Part shown: positions 1-10,400 of the stretch, one piece after another
Numbering within the stretch: position 1 is the stretch's first letter
Layout: every line of letters begins with the position of its first letter
Source of the DNA: Muribaculaceae bacterium
GTDB lineage: Bacteria; Bacteroidota; Bacteroidia; Bacteroidales; Muribaculaceae
Reading direction: 5' to 3'
Length of the DNA stretch: 63,278 bases
Assembly (NCBI GenBank): GCA_009775265.1
Contig: VSPG01000009.1
Coordinates: forward strand, 1 to 63,278
Notes under the pieces: model-generated
What the model was told of the DNA's origin: nothing
Seen by the model: only the letters and a program-made list of their open reading frames with translations
Databases searched by the model: none
Position numbers and translations under genes: made by a program

Positions 1-3
1 CAT

Positions 4-42
4 TTAGGGCTGACTCCTGCAATAGGTGCCAGCCCTAATTTT
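4..42 (+). terminator. Rho-independent terminator of a gene to the left of the window
   Basis: A 9-bp perfect stem (TTAGGGCTG at 4-12 with CAGCCCTAA at 30-38) is followed by a run of T. It probably ends a plus-strand gene lying outside the window. A second small stem (CCGCTA at 46-51 with TAGCGG at 63-68) follows. No gene is seen in bases 1-258. Confidence 0.6.
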
Positions 43-145
43 CAACCGCTACTAAAAAAGTTTAGCGGACAGTAATAGTTTTTTATATCATCCGTTCCGT
101 CGTATTTCGTAATCATGGATGTACGCGTGCGTCGTTGTCGGCGAA

Positions 146-167
146 AGAGCCGCAGCTATGCGGCTCT
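146..167 (-). terminator. Hairpin downstream of mdh
   Basis: AGAGCCGC at 146-153 pairs with GCGGCTCT at 160-167 around a 6-nt loop, about 90 bp past the mdh stop codon. The T-run is short, so termination is likely but not certain. Confidence 0.5.
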
Positions 168-258
168 GCCTTTTGGAGGACTACGAAAGCCCCGGACTAC
201 GAGTGCGGGTGCGTTCGTTGTCCGAGGCTGATATCGGGATTTGGCGCTATGCGCTTTT

Positions 259-1272
259 TCAGCAGGTGTGCTTGTCGAGGTGTGGGTTGAGTTTATGCCA
301 TTCTGAGATGGGGGGCATGACACCCATGGCGATGACTTCGTCGCGAAGGGCGCAGAGGTGGCGGTAGCTCTTGTCGAGTTCCTCCATTTCGGCGGGTGTG
401 CCTTTTATGGGTTTACATGCGACGCCGTCTTTCGTGATGGATGTTTCGGTGGCCATCATTATGTGGCTGTAGCGGTCGTTGTTTACGTATGTGCCTGCTG
501 GCCAACGGAACGGTTTTCCTCCCATTGCGGCGGCTATCATTTCGATGGACAGATAGGCGGGGCTTTGGAATGAGGAGCGGCCACGGAGATCGATGATGTT
601 TTTTCCGCCTTGTACGACACGTGTGCGGAGTTCCTGCCATGCGCTGTCGGGGAAGCGTTCGGTGCCAATGATGTCGGTGAGCGCTACGCCGTCGACGAGG
701 CATGTGGATGCGAATACGGCCATCTGTTCGCCGTGGCCTCCGTAGGTGCGTGCGTCGGTTATGCTGTCCTGCGGGATTCCGAACTGCTTGGCGAGCTCGC
801 TGCGCAGGCGAGTGCTGTCGAGTGCGGCGAGTGTGGTGAGTCGCGACGGCTCGATGCCGGAGTAGAGTAGGGCTATCAGTCCGGTGATGTCGGCGGGATT
901 GAACACTACGACGATGTGTTTTACGTCGGGGCAGTACTGGCGCACGTTTTTACCGAATTCTTCGGCTATGCCTGCATTGCCTTTCAGGAGGTCTTCGCGT
1001 GTCATTCCGGCTTTGCGTGCGGCGCCGCCGGAGTTGACTATGTATTTTGCTCCGGTGAATGCTTCGCGAACGTCGGTGGTGAAGGTGATTTCAGCGCCTT
1101 CGAAGCCGCAATGGCGGAGTTCTTCGGCTACGCCTTCGAGCGCCGGGCCGTAGGGGTCGTAGAGGCAGATGTTCGGAGTGAGACCCATCATGATTGCTGT
1201 CTGGGCCATGTTGCTGCCTATCATGCCGGCTGCGCCGACGATGACGAGTTTGTCGTGTGTGAGGTAGTTCAT
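259..1272 (-). CDS. mdh: Malate dehydrogenase
   Basis: NAD-dependent malate dehydrogenase of the lactate/malate dehydrogenase superfamily. It interconverts malate and oxaloacetate in the cytoplasm; in anaerobic Bacteroidales it normally works in the reductive branch leading to fumarate and succinate (known for the group). The 337-aa protein has a Rossmann loop (VGAAGMIGSN, residues 12-21), the substrate-binding arginine region GGAARKAG (82-89) and the catalytic histidine in TYGGHGEQ (His180). Length is normal for the family. It stands alone, 110 bp downstream of tamB on the same strand, and is followed by a hairpin at 146-167. No clear promoter box was found in the gap to tamB. Malate rather than lactate specificity is assigned from overall resemblance and is not proven by the sequence alone. 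Confidence 0.9.
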   Translation of the reverse strand: MNYLTHDKLVIVGAAGMIGSNMAQTAIMMGLTPNICLYDPYGPALEGVAEELRHCGFEGAEITFTTDVREAFTGAKYIVNSGGAARKAGMTREDLLKGNAGIAEEFGKNVRQYCPDVKHIVVVFNPADITGLIALLYSGIEPSRLTTLAALDSTRLRSELAKQFGIPQDSITDARTYGGHGEQMAVFASTCLVDGVALTDIIGTERFPDSAWQELRTRVVQGGKNIIDLRGRSSFQSPAYLSIEMIAAAMGGKPFRWPAGTYVNNDRYSHIMMATETSITKDGVACKPIKGTPAEMEELDKSYRHLCALRDEVIAMGVMPPISEWHKLNPHLDKHTC

Positions 1273-1382
1273 GTGAATTTCGGTATTGTAACTGTTATGT
1301 GCGCCTTCGGAGAATGTTCTCTGGCGTTCTGCTACAATAACGCTTTGGCGGGTGTTTTGTTTGCGGTGCGGCGCGTTTTTTT

Positions 1383-4300
1383 CTACTCCGGTGTCTCGGT
1401 TGTGTTTCTGTTACGGCGGAACAGGTCGCGCAGTGAGTTGAGTTTATGCTTATATACGAAGCCTACGCCGGTTTTGGTGATTTCGCCTTCGAGTATGCTT
1501 TCGTAGCCTGTGTGTCGGAAAAGGCGTATGTACATTGTCTGCGCACGGTTGAGGAAGTACTCGAAGGAGATGTCGTTGATGAGGTTCTGGGAGAAGTTTT
1601 CGTCGGCGTTCGCATCGGTGGAATAGTTGCCGCCTATCACTATCTTGAACCGGTCGTCGAACAGTGATTTCGAAACCTGGTAGCTATAGCTCATAGTGGA
1701 CGAGGTGTTGCCGTCGACTGTGCGGTTGTACTGGTCTATGCCGAAGGAGACGTCGACGCCTTTTATGGTGTTGGACGCCCAGGAGTTGAGCCTGGATTCG
1801 AGGAACGAGAACAGGGCGTTGCCTCCGAGTGCGGCGTTGCCGCGAGTGCCCGGGCCGGTGTAGGTGTTGTACAGGAGCATGTTCATGGCCTGGTTGGCTC
1901 GCTGTTCGGGGCTCATGGTCTGCAGCTCGTTGGCCACGGTGATGTCGTCGTCGGTGCTGAGGTCGAAGGCCACTTTCATCTGTTCGAGCGTGCCTGTGAC
2001 GGAGAGGCCGACATTGAAGTTGACAAGACGTGAGTTCTGCCCTTCCTGTGTGACATTGGCTTTTATCACGTCTACGGCATGGATGTTGAGGGTTGGGTTC
2101 ATCATGCGACCGTTGAAGGCCACGTAGCTGGAGGGGTCGAAGTTGAAAAGCTTTTCGCCCATGAGCGGGGGATTGTAGCGTGCGAATCCGCCGTTGATGT
2201 TGATGCGCCCGGAAAGTCGTCCGTCGTCGTTCATGGGTGTGAGTGTGTAGGAGAGTTCGCCTGTGGGCTGAATCTGCACTTTGTCTTTTCCGTCGGCCGA
2301 GAGGTCGACGCTGATGGTGGATGCGGGTTCGAAGGCTACGGTGGCGTCGAGGAGCATCGACATGCCGGAACGGGCTACGGAGTCGGCAGCCGCTACGGAT
2401 GCTGAGTCGTTGAAGTTGACGAATTTCACCATCTCTCCGGTGCTGCGGTTCTGCAGCATGGCCGCAGCCTGTGGCATCACGTAGGTGACATTGGTGCCTG
2501 ACAGCACCTTAAGGGCGGCGTTGATGCGCATGAAGTCGAAGTTGCCGGCGGCTTTTGCGTCGAGGCTGACGAATGCCTTGCCGTAGACGTCGGCTCCGCG
2601 CACTGCGCGCCTGGAGTTCACTACCTGCATGTCGCGGGCCTTCAGGGTGAGGTCGATTTGCGGTGATGCGAAGTTGCGAATGTCGGCTGTGCCGTTGAGC
2701 GTGAGAGGGTTGTCGTTGGTGCCGTATATGGCGAAGTTGCGGAATGTGGCGAGATTGTCGACAACGGGCACTGTGTCGGCCGTGATGCGGTAGTCAGTCG
2801 CGGTCATGGCAAGGTACACGGCCGCTGAGTCGAGCGCAAGCCATCCGTTGAGGGTGGGCGAGTCGGTGGAGCCCACGATGTCGAGAGAGCCGTTGAGGGT
2901 GCCTTTAAGGCGTCCGGTGGATGAGCCGAGGAAGGGGTTGGCCACGCTCAACGGCATGTGTATGACTGAGAGGTCAAGGTTCATGGGCGCGGTGAGCGTG
3001 CTGTCGTTCAATGCTCCGCGCAGGGTGATGGCGCGATGTCCGTCGAATGAAATGTCGGCGCTTGCCGTAAGCGCGCCGCCGGGTGCGGTGGTGATGTCGG
3101 CTTCGGCATGTATGTCGGCCACGCGTTCGCGCCCGTAGTAGAAGTTGTCGGTGTCGACGGTGCCTTTTCCGTTGATCTGCATGTGCTCGTTGTAGTTGAG
3201 GCGGAACATTGCGCTCAGGTCGCCTTTGACGGGAGGAGCAAACGGGTTGAGGGCTATCCAGTCCTGGACGTGGATGTTTTTGATGCTTAGCACAAGGTCT
3301 TCCTGCCAGTGTGTGCCGTGCATGTGCTCGGTGAAGATCTCAACGCTGCTGCCTCCTCCACTCATGCGGATATCGGCGTCGACGTGTCTGTCGGAAGTGT
3401 TGTAGCTGATGAAGTTGCCGGCGTTCACGGTCCAGTCCTGATAGCCGATGACGGGGTTGAGCGGCATTATGGATGCGCGCACCACGCTGTCGGCCATAAC
3501 GGCCTGCAGGCCTATGTCGTAGCCTGTGAGACCCTGTATGTCGCGTTGTCGCACGCGCATGGCCGCTATGTTGCCTGTGGCGAGGCCACTGAGGGTTACG
3601 TGGGCGAATTTGTCGAGTGTGCCGGGACGGTTGTTGGCGTCGGCATTGAAAAATATCGTGCCTGCGAACTGTGCGGCGCCGAGGCTGAGGGTGTCGATGG
3701 TAATCGAGGGCGTGTGCACTCCGAGTACACGGCCGTCCAAGGCGAGGGTACTGTCGTTGTCGAAGCGCAGGCGGATGCTGTCTACGCTCATTTTCGACGG
3801 TGCGAGCATGTCGTTTATAAAGTTGTCGCGGGCTCCGCGTGCCGTGAGTGTCATGCGCGGAATGGAGCGCTGCAGGCGCGCTGCATCAATGCGTCGGGCC
3901 GCGGACATGGCGGTCATGGCCGCAGCGATGCTGTCGGTGCTTGCGAGAATGGTGTCGAGCGGGCATTCCACGGCGAGAGCGGCGTGGAAGTCACGGTTGG
4001 TAAGGGCGGCCTGCGTGGTAGAGTCGGTGCTGAATCCGAGGCTGATGTCGCTGATGTCGTATTCGGCAGTGGCTGTGCGCATCTGCATGCGGTCGAGTGT
4101 GGCGTCGGCTTTTATGTATGCCGTGCGTGTTTCGTAGGAAGCGTTGGCGCGCAGTGTGGCTGATATGGTGTTTTCCGATGCCGAGAATCCGAGTGCGTGC
4201 AGGTCGATGCGTGTGGCGTCGGCTGTGACGTCCCAGTCGAGGATGTCGCCGGCCGGATTTCCTTCGGCGGTGATGTGGGCGAGCATGTCCGGGTCGGTGG

Positions 4301-6107
4301 AGTTGATTTCCACGTGTGCGGTGCCTGATGCGAGCGTGGCGTCGGCTGTGATGCCTGTATAGATGTGGCCTGAATATTCGGCCGAACCGATGTCGGCGCG
4401 TGCGCTCATGCGTGTGGACTCGGACGCTATGTCGAGTCCGTGGCCCGATGCGGTGGCGGATGCCGTGACGCGTCCTACGCCGAGCAGAGGCATGAATGCG
4501 TTGACGGGAAAATCACGGGTGTCGATTTCCGCACGGTAGTTTTCCGCGCGGCTGTTCCATGAGCCGTCGAGGGCTATGCGGCCATTGCCTGTGAGCGCCG
4601 TGAGCCGTCCGGCAATGTTCATGCCTTCGGTCATGCGCAGGCGGCCGTCAAGACTCATGGGCGGGATGCTCACGCTGCGCATGGTGGCAGGGTCGAGGAA
4701 GTTGCGGGCGATGGGAACGGCGTTGGATATGCGTCCGGCAAGACGGATGTCGGCGCCCATGTGCTGCGGCTGCATCGGATTCGATATACTGCCTGACGCG
4801 TTCATGTCCAGACACCCGTTGAGCCGCAGAGCGAGTGTGCGGATTTCAATTTTTCCCATCGTGCCGGATGCGTCGGCCGTGGCGGTGATGCCTTCTGCCG
4901 GTAAGCCGGCAAGAAATGGCGTGAACGCCGGAAACATGAGGCGGAGGTCGGCGGTGCCGATGCGTCCGCTTGCTTTAACACTCACAGGGAGAGTGGGGTC
5001 GGAAGCAAGGTCGCCCATACCCATCATGTAGCTGAAGTCGAGAGATGTGGCAGGGGTGGTAAGGCTGAAAGCGTCGAGCGCCAGGGCCGCAGAGTCGACA
5101 AGGAGGGTGCCGCGGGTGGAGAGACGCAGCCCGCTGCGCTCGGTGGCGCTGATACTGAGCGGTACGCGGACTATGGTCGCCCGGTTGTAGAAATCGCTGA
5201 TGCGCAGCTTCATGGAATCTACTTCTATGTAGGCGAAGTCGAGTCCGGGCTGCGGCTTTATGCCGTTGGTGGTGTATAATGCCCGTGATGAGTCGAATGC
5301 TATGCTGTCGATGGTTACAGTCCATGGTGCGGAGGGGGCGGATTCCGGAGCCACGGGCGTGGCGGCTATGGTGGCCGAGTCGGGTGCGATGTAGGCAGCG
5401 GCGAGTCCGCTGCCGATGAGCGACCGGAGCGATATTGACTGCTCGCGCATAGCGATGTTGCCTTCGAGCAGGGTGGCGTCTGCGATATGCGTCGAGAGAG
5501 AGTCGATGACGGGGAGCATTCGCATGGTGTAGTCCAACTGGCGGAGCCGCACACGGCCGAGGCGCAAAGTCATGTCGGATGTGTCGGCAGCCGCAGGTGC
5601 CGGAGTGGTGGCGGTGTCGGGGTTCAGAACCATGTCTATGCGGCATCGGCTGAGCGTGGCGTCGTCGACGTCGATGGCCATTGTGGCGAGCGCCACGCTT
5701 GCGGAGGAAATGTCGGCGATGTCGGCGCGGATGTTCAGACACATGGCCGAATCGGGTGCGCCGATGCGGTAGTAGCCGCCCTGGAGGCTCGCGTCGGCTA
5801 CGGAGGCCGTGCCGCCGATGAGCGGAAGCAGTGCGATGTCGGCGCTGAATCTGTCGGCGGAAATCACGGTGTCGCGGTGCTGCACGATGTCGAGCCCTGC
5901 GAGTTCGAGGCGCAGAGGCGGCCGCAGACGGATGCTTTCAAGGCATATCTGCACATCTTCGGGGTCGGAAAAGCGTTCGGTCACGGCACGGCGCAGTGTT
6001 TCCTGAGTCCATGGCGAATAGAGCGCCAAAATGCTGCCCGCTATCAGGAGTACGGCTCCGAACAGGATGAAAAACAATATTCTGACTATTTTTCTGACGA
6101 TGTGCAT
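1383..6107 (-). CDS. tamB: TamB-family translocation/assembly module protein (DUF490)
   Basis: Large envelope protein of 1574 aa with one N-terminal membrane segment (about residues 8-30) followed by a very long region of beta-strand-rich repeats and a C-terminal TamB/DUF490 domain (roughly the last 350 residues, including a stretch rich in asymmetrical polar motifs such as DISFEYFLNRAQTMYIRLFR). Family members span the periplasm from the inner membrane to a BamA-like partner and act in outer-membrane protein insertion or lipid transport (known for the family). No TamA/BamA gene lies in the window. The phosphatase gene upstream ends 54 bp away on the same strand, so the two may be co-transcribed. 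Length is in the upper part of the usual 1300-1700 aa range for Bacteroidota members. Confidence 0.88.
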   Translation of the reverse strand: MHIVRKIVRILFFILFGAVLLIAGSILALYSPWTQETLRRAVTERFSDPEDVQICLESIRLRPPLRLELAGLDIVQHRDTVISADRFSADIALLPLIGGTASVADASLQGGYYRIGAPDSAMCLNIRADIADISSASVALATMAIDVDDATLSRCRIDMVLNPDTATTPAPAAADTSDMTLRLGRVRLRQLDYTMRMLPVIDSLSTHIADATLLEGNIAMREQSISLRSLIGSGLAAAYIAPDSATIAATPVAPESAPSAPWTVTIDSIAFDSSRALYTTNGIKPQPGLDFAYIEVDSMKLRISDFYNRATIVRVPLSISATERSGLRLSTRGTLLVDSAALALDAFSLTTPATSLDFSYMMGMGDLASDPTLPVSVKASGRIGTADLRLMFPAFTPFLAGLPAEGITATADASGTMGKIEIRTLALRLNGCLDMNASGSISNPMQPQHMGADIRLAGRISNAVPIARNFLDPATMRSVSIPPMSLDGRLRMTEGMNIAGRLTALTGNGRIALDGSWNSRAENYRAEIDTRDFPVNAFMPLLGVGRVTASATASGHGLDIASESTRMSARADIGSAEYSGHIYTGITADATLASGTAHVEINSTDPDMLAHITAEGNPAGDILDWDVTADATRIDLHALGFSASENTISATLRANASYETRTAYIKADATLDRMQMRTATAEYDISDISLGFSTDSTTQAALTNRDFHAALAVECPLDTILASTDSIAAAMTAMSAARRIDAARLQRSIPRMTLTARGARDNFINDMLAPSKMSVDSIRLRFDNDSTLALDGRVLGVHTPSITIDTLSLGAAQFAGTIFFNADANNRPGTLDKFAHVTLSGLATGNIAAMRVRQRDIQGLTGYDIGLQAVMADSVVRASIMPLNPVIGYQDWTVNAGNFISYNTSDRHVDADIRMSGGGSSVEIFTEHMHGTHWQEDLVLSIKNIHVQDWIALNPFAPPVKGDLSAMFRLNYNEHMQINGKGTVDTDNFYYGRERVADIHAEADITTAPGGALTASADISFDGHRAITLRGALNDSTLTAPMNLDLSVIHMPLSVANPFLGSSTGRLKGTLNGSLDIVGSTDSPTLNGWLALDSAAVYLAMTATDYRITADTVPVVDNLATFRNFAIYGTNDNPLTLNGTADIRNFASPQIDLTLKARDMQVVNSRRAVRGADVYGKAFVSLDAKAAGNFDFMRINAALKVLSGTNVTYVMPQAAAMLQNRSTGEMVKFVNFNDSASVAAADSVARSGMSMLLDATVAFEPASTISVDLSADGKDKVQIQPTGELSYTLTPMNDDGRLSGRININGGFARYNPPLMGEKLFNFDPSSYVAFNGRMMNPTLNIHAVDVIKANVTQEGQNSRLVNFNVGLSVTGTLEQMKVAFDLSTDDDITVANELQTMSPEQRANQAMNMLLYNTYTGPGTRGNAALGGNALFSFLESRLNSWASNTIKGVDVSFGIDQYNRTVDGNTSSTMSYSYQVSKSLFDDRFKIVIGGNYSTDANADENFSQNLINDISFEYFLNRAQTMYIRLFRHTGYESILEGEITKTGVGFVYKHKLNSLRDLFRRNRNTTETPE

Positions 6108-6160
6108 AATGCGGTGTGTGTGACGAATGTTTTCTTATTAATAGAAAACCGCCTTGTGCG

Positions 6161-6715
6161 CTATTTGTTTTCGGCCGGAGCTTTTTTTTCGCGCTCGATG
6201 TCGTCGAAAAGCCTGTTGCAGGCGTTCTCGAGCAGGTCGAGCACGAGTTCGAAGCCTTCGGCGCCTTCGTAGTAGGGGTCGGGCACATGGTCGTAGCGCG
6301 TGCAGATGTCTATCCAGGCTGCCATGGGCACTATTTTTTCAGCAAGTTCCGTGGAGGGTGCGAGGCGCATGAGGTTGCGATCGTTGGATGCATCCATGGG
6401 CACAATCAGGTCGAAGTCGTCGAAATCGGTCTCGCGTACCTGCCGTGCCCTGTGCGTGAGGCTGTAGCCTCGTCGCTGTGCATGCACGCGCATGCGCCGG
6501 TCTGGCAGGTCGCCTGTGTGGTAATCGCCTGTTCCTGCGGAGTCTATGTGCCATAGGGCGGAATCGCCGTGTGCGTCGACTATTGCCTGCATGACGCCAT
6601 GTGCGGCCGGCGAGCGGCATATGTTGCCGAGGCACACAAACAACACTTTCACAGCCGGTAAGCCGGCGATGCGGGCAATGGCGCGTCGGCGCCGTTTTTC
6701 GTAGATGTCCATCAT
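6161..6715 (-). CDS. Low-molecular-weight protein-tyrosine phosphatase
   Basis: Cytoplasmic phosphatase of the LMW-PTP family, which dephosphorylates phosphotyrosine, often on capsule-assembly kinases (family knowledge; no kinase is nearby here). The signature CLGNICRS holds the nucleophile Cys28 and Arg34, and the general-acid loop DPY appears in VPDPYYEGAEGF near the C-terminus. The 184-aa product carries a 21-residue basic N-terminal extension (EKRRRRAIARIAG) before the usual start of the fold. A GTG at 6652 (Val22) would give a product of standard length, so either start is possible. It lies 54 bp upstream of tamB. A TACCTTTA box at about 6735-6742 may be part of its promoter. Confidence 0.88.
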   Translation of the reverse strand: MMDIYEKRRRRAIARIAGLPAVKVLFVCLGNICRSPAAHGVMQAIVDAHGDSALWHIDSAGTGDYHTGDLPDRRMRVHAQRRGYSLTHRARQVRETDFDDFDLIVPMDASNDRNLMRLAPSTELAEKIVPMAAWIDICTRYDHVPDPYYEGAEGFELVLDLLENACNRLFDDIEREKKAPAENK

Positions 6716-6810
6716 TATATATTTTTATGATGTAAAGGTAGCAAAAAAAACGAACATAAAGCCGCACGAAAGCATTTAGAGTCTGGACTCAAAATAAAAC
6801 ATAGCTGAAT

Positions 6811-7257
6811 ATGCGAAAGATTTTATTGCTGATGGCGTTTGTGACGGCGGTCGTGTTCGCTGCCCGCGCCGACAAGTACACTCTTGACCGCGAACAATTG
6901 CCGGAAACGGCCCGCGAGATGCTGACCAAGCATTTTCCCGGCAAGAAGGTGGGTATGATAAAGGTGGACAGGCATCTGTTAAGAAAGACCGATTACGATG
7001 TGCGCCTGACCGACGGCACCAAAATAGAATTCAACCCTTCCGGCAAGTGGACGTCGGTGAGAATGAAGAAAGGAGCCGTTCCGAGCGGCCTTGTACTGCG
7101 TGCCATCCGCAATTATGTGAATAAAAACCACAAAGGAGTGGATATAACGGAGATAACGAAAAAGCGCAGCGGGGCTTACGAACTGAAGCTTTCCGACGGG
7201 GTTGAACTGAAATTCAATGCCCTTGGAGGCATAAAGAAAGTGGGCGTGGACGATTGA
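6811..7257 (+). CDS. Secreted PepSY-like domain protein
   Basis: A 148-aa exported protein. Residues 1-20 form a signal peptide ending AARA before DKYTLD. The rest consists of two similar halves of the PepSY-like type common in Bacteroidota (PF11396): a helix (LPETAREMLTKHFPG and LRAIRNYVNKNHKG) followed by strands with a DVRLTDGTKIEFN or ELKLSDGVELKFN motif. The repeated halves can be aligned by eye. The family is periplasmic; its biochemical role is not established. The gene is transcribed divergently from the phosphatase and stands alone. A small GAGTC/GACTC inverted repeat lies at 6779-6790 just upstream. Confidence 0.8.
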   Translation: MRKILLLMAFVTAVVFAARADKYTLDREQLPETAREMLTKHFPGKKVGMIKVDRHLLRKTDYDVRLTDGTKIEFNPSGKWTSVRMKKGAVPSGLVLRAIRNYVNKNHKGVDITEITKKRSGAYELKLSDGVELKFNALGGIKKVGVDD

Positions 7258-7361
7258 GTCTCTGTGTGGGCGCTCCGTGGCATGCGTTTTTGTATATGTC
7301 TGTATATTAGAGTTAAAGCGATATAAATCCGGCTTGACTGTCGGGCTTTATCGCTTGATTT

Positions 7362-7393
7362 TTTGCCTGTGTGCGTGAATTTTCGTATATTTG
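7362..7393 (+). promoter_or_regulatory. Bacteroidota-type promoter of nifJ
   Basis: TTTG at 7362-7365, a 20-bp spacer, then TATATTTG at 7386-7393 match the TTTG/TAnnTTTG consensus of the primary sigma factor. The start codon is 86 bp further on, giving a leader of about 80 nt. Confidence 0.85.
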
Positions 7394-7479
7394 CATCGCG
7401 AAAGGGCGGCCTCGTGCAGACGGCCCGCAATAAATTGTAAATCAATAATTTCGTATACAACCAACTTTTACCTACGTTT

Positions 7480-10400
7480 ATGAGTAAAGAAAAGAAATTT
7501 CTTACCTGCGACGGTAATCAGGCTGCCGCTCACGTGAGCTATATGTTCTCGGAAGTGGCCGCCATCTACCCCATCACCCCTTCGTCCACTATGGCTGAAT
7601 ATGTCGACGACTGGGCTGCCGCAGGCCGCAAGAACATTTTCGGCGAAACAGTGCTTGTGCAGGAAATGCAGAGCGAAGGCGGCGCCGCAGGTGCCGTTCA
7701 TGGTTCCCTGCAGGCCGGTGCTCTCACCACCACCTACACTGCTTCGCAGGGCTTGCTGCTGATGATTCCGAATATGTACAAAATCGCCGGCGAAATGCTG
7801 CCTACCGTGTTCCACGTATCGGCGCGTACGCTGGCATCGCATGCGCTCAGCATTTTCGGCGACCACCAGGACGTGATGGCCTGCCGTCAGACCGGTTTCG
7901 CAATGCTTGCGGAAGGCTCCGTGCAGGAGGTTATGGACCTGGCCGGTGTTGCCCACCTGTCCACCATCCGCAGCAGTATCCCCTTCCTGAACTTCTTCGA
8001 CGGCTTCCGTACAAGCCACGAGATACAGAAAATCGAGGCTCTGGAAGCCGATGACCTCGCTCCGTTGCTCGACCGCAAGGCATTGGCCGATTTCCGTAAA
8101 CGCGCCCTTACGCCCCAGGCTCCCGTGGCACGCGGCATGGCCGAAAACGACGACGTGTTCTTCCAGCACCGCGAGGCTTGCAACCAGCACTACGAAGCAG
8201 TGCCTGAAATCGTTGAGGCATACATGGCCGAAATCAGCAAAATCACCGGTCGTGAGTATCACCTGTTCAACTATTACGGCGATCCCGAAGCCGACCGCGT
8301 GATTATCGCCATGGGCTCGGTGACGCAGGCTGCCGAAGAAGCTATCGACTATCTTCGCGCCAAAGGCGAAAAGGTGGGTCTTGTGGCCGTGCACCTCTAT
8401 CGTCCGTTCTCGGTTAAGCACCTCCTTGCCGCCGTGCCCGCGACTGCGAAGCGCATTGCCGTGCTTGACCGCACAAAAGAACCCGGTGCAAACGGCGAAC
8501 CTCTGTATCTTGATGTCAAAGAAGCTTTCTACGGCAAGGAAAACGCCCCCGTCATCGTAGGCGGACGCTACGGTCTGGCTTCGAAGGACACCACTCCCGC
8601 ACAGATAGTGGCCGTGTACGAGAATCTCGGATTGCCCGAGCCTAAGAACCATTTCACTATCGGCATCGTGGACGATGTCACCTTCACTTCGCTGCCCACG
8701 GGCGATGAGCTGAGCCTTGACGCTCCCGGCACGTTCGAAGGCAAATTCTACGGACTCGGCGCCGACGGCACAGTGGGTGCCAACAAGAACTCGGTCAAGA
8801 TTATCGGCGACAACACCGATAAATATTGCCAGGCGTATTTCTCGTACGACTCCAAAAAGAGCGGCGGTTTCACCTGCTCGCATCTGCGTTTCGGCGACGA
8901 GCCCATCCGCTCGACCTATCTGGTGAACACTCCCAACTTCGTGGCATGCCACGTGCAGGCTTATCTTCACCTCTACGATGTGACCCGCGGCCTGCGTGAC
9001 GGCGGCACATTCCTGCTCAATACCATATGGGAAGGCGAGGAACTTGCGAAGAACCTGCCCAACAACGTTAAGCGCTACTTCGCCCAACATAACATCACTG
9101 TCTACTATATCAATGCTACCAAAATCGCTCAGGAGATAGGTCTCGGCAACCGCACCAACACCATTCTGCAGAGCGCATTCTTCCGCATCACGGAAGTTAT
9201 TCCTGTGGAGCTTGCTGTGGAGCAGATGAAGAAATTCATTGTGAAGAGCTATGCCAAGAAGGGCGAGAATATCGTGAATATGAACTACGAAGCCGTGGAT
9301 CGCGGCTCGGAGTACAAGAAACTCGATGTGGATCCCGCATGGGCCACTCTTGCCGACGATGAAAAGAAGGCTGTAAACGAGCCCGAATTCATCAGCCGCG
9401 TGGTGCGTCCCATAAATGCCCAGAAAGGCAACGACCTTACTGTGAAGGATTTCTCCGGTATTGCCGACGGTACATGGCAGCAGGGCACTGCCGCCTATGA
9501 AAAGCGCGGTGTGGCTGCATTCGTTCCGGAATGGATCGAAGAGAACTGCATACAGTGCAACAAGTGTGCATATGTGTGCCCCCACGCATCCATCCGTCCG
9601 TTCCTCATTGACGAGAATGAAATGGCGTCGGCTCCCTTCGCGGAAGACAGGACGCTGGCGGCCATGGGCCCGGCTCTGAAGGGTCTGCGCTTCATGCAGG
9701 CGGTGGATGTGCTCGACTGTCTCGGTTGCGGCAACTGCGTTGACGTATGCCCCGGCAAGAAAGGCGTTAAGGCTCTTGAAATGAAGCCTCTCGAAAGCCA
9801 GCTTGACGTGCAGAAGGAATGGGACTACTGCGTGGAACACGTGGCCAGCAAGCAGAACCTTGTGGATGTGAAGCAGATGGTTAAGAACAGCCAGTTCGCC
9901 ACACCTCTGTTTGAATTCTCCGGCGCATGCTCCGGCTGTGGCGAGACTCCTTACGTGAAACTGATCACTCAGCTTTTCGGCGACCACGAAATGGTGGCCA
10001 ATGCAACAGGCTGCTCATCCATCTACTCGGGTTCCGTGCCTTCCACTCCTTACACTACAAATGCTGCCGGCAACGGTCCCGCATGGGCCAACTCCCTCTT
10101 TGAGGACTTTGCCGAATTCGGTCTTGGCATGAAGATCGCCACCGAGAAAATCCGATCGCGCGTGGCCGACATAATGACGTCCATGCAGAGCTGCGACTGC
10201 TGCTCCGACGAAATGAAGGCTCTTGCCGCACAGTGGCTCGCTAGCCCGGACAGCGCCGGTGTGACACGCGAAGTGGCCGACAAGCTCGTGCCTCTGTGCG
10301 AAGCCTGCGGTTGCGACCTCTGTAAGTCGCTTCTCGAACTCAAGGGCTTCCTTGTGGCGCGTTCGCAGTGGATTATCGCCGGCGACGGCGCAGCGTACGA

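Noticed and set aside
7468..9987. 839-codon open frame on the minus strand opposite nifJ
   Set aside because: It is the mirror of a strongly codon-biased gene; the translation is rich in His/Val/Gly with no recognisable domain, and nifJ itself is certain.
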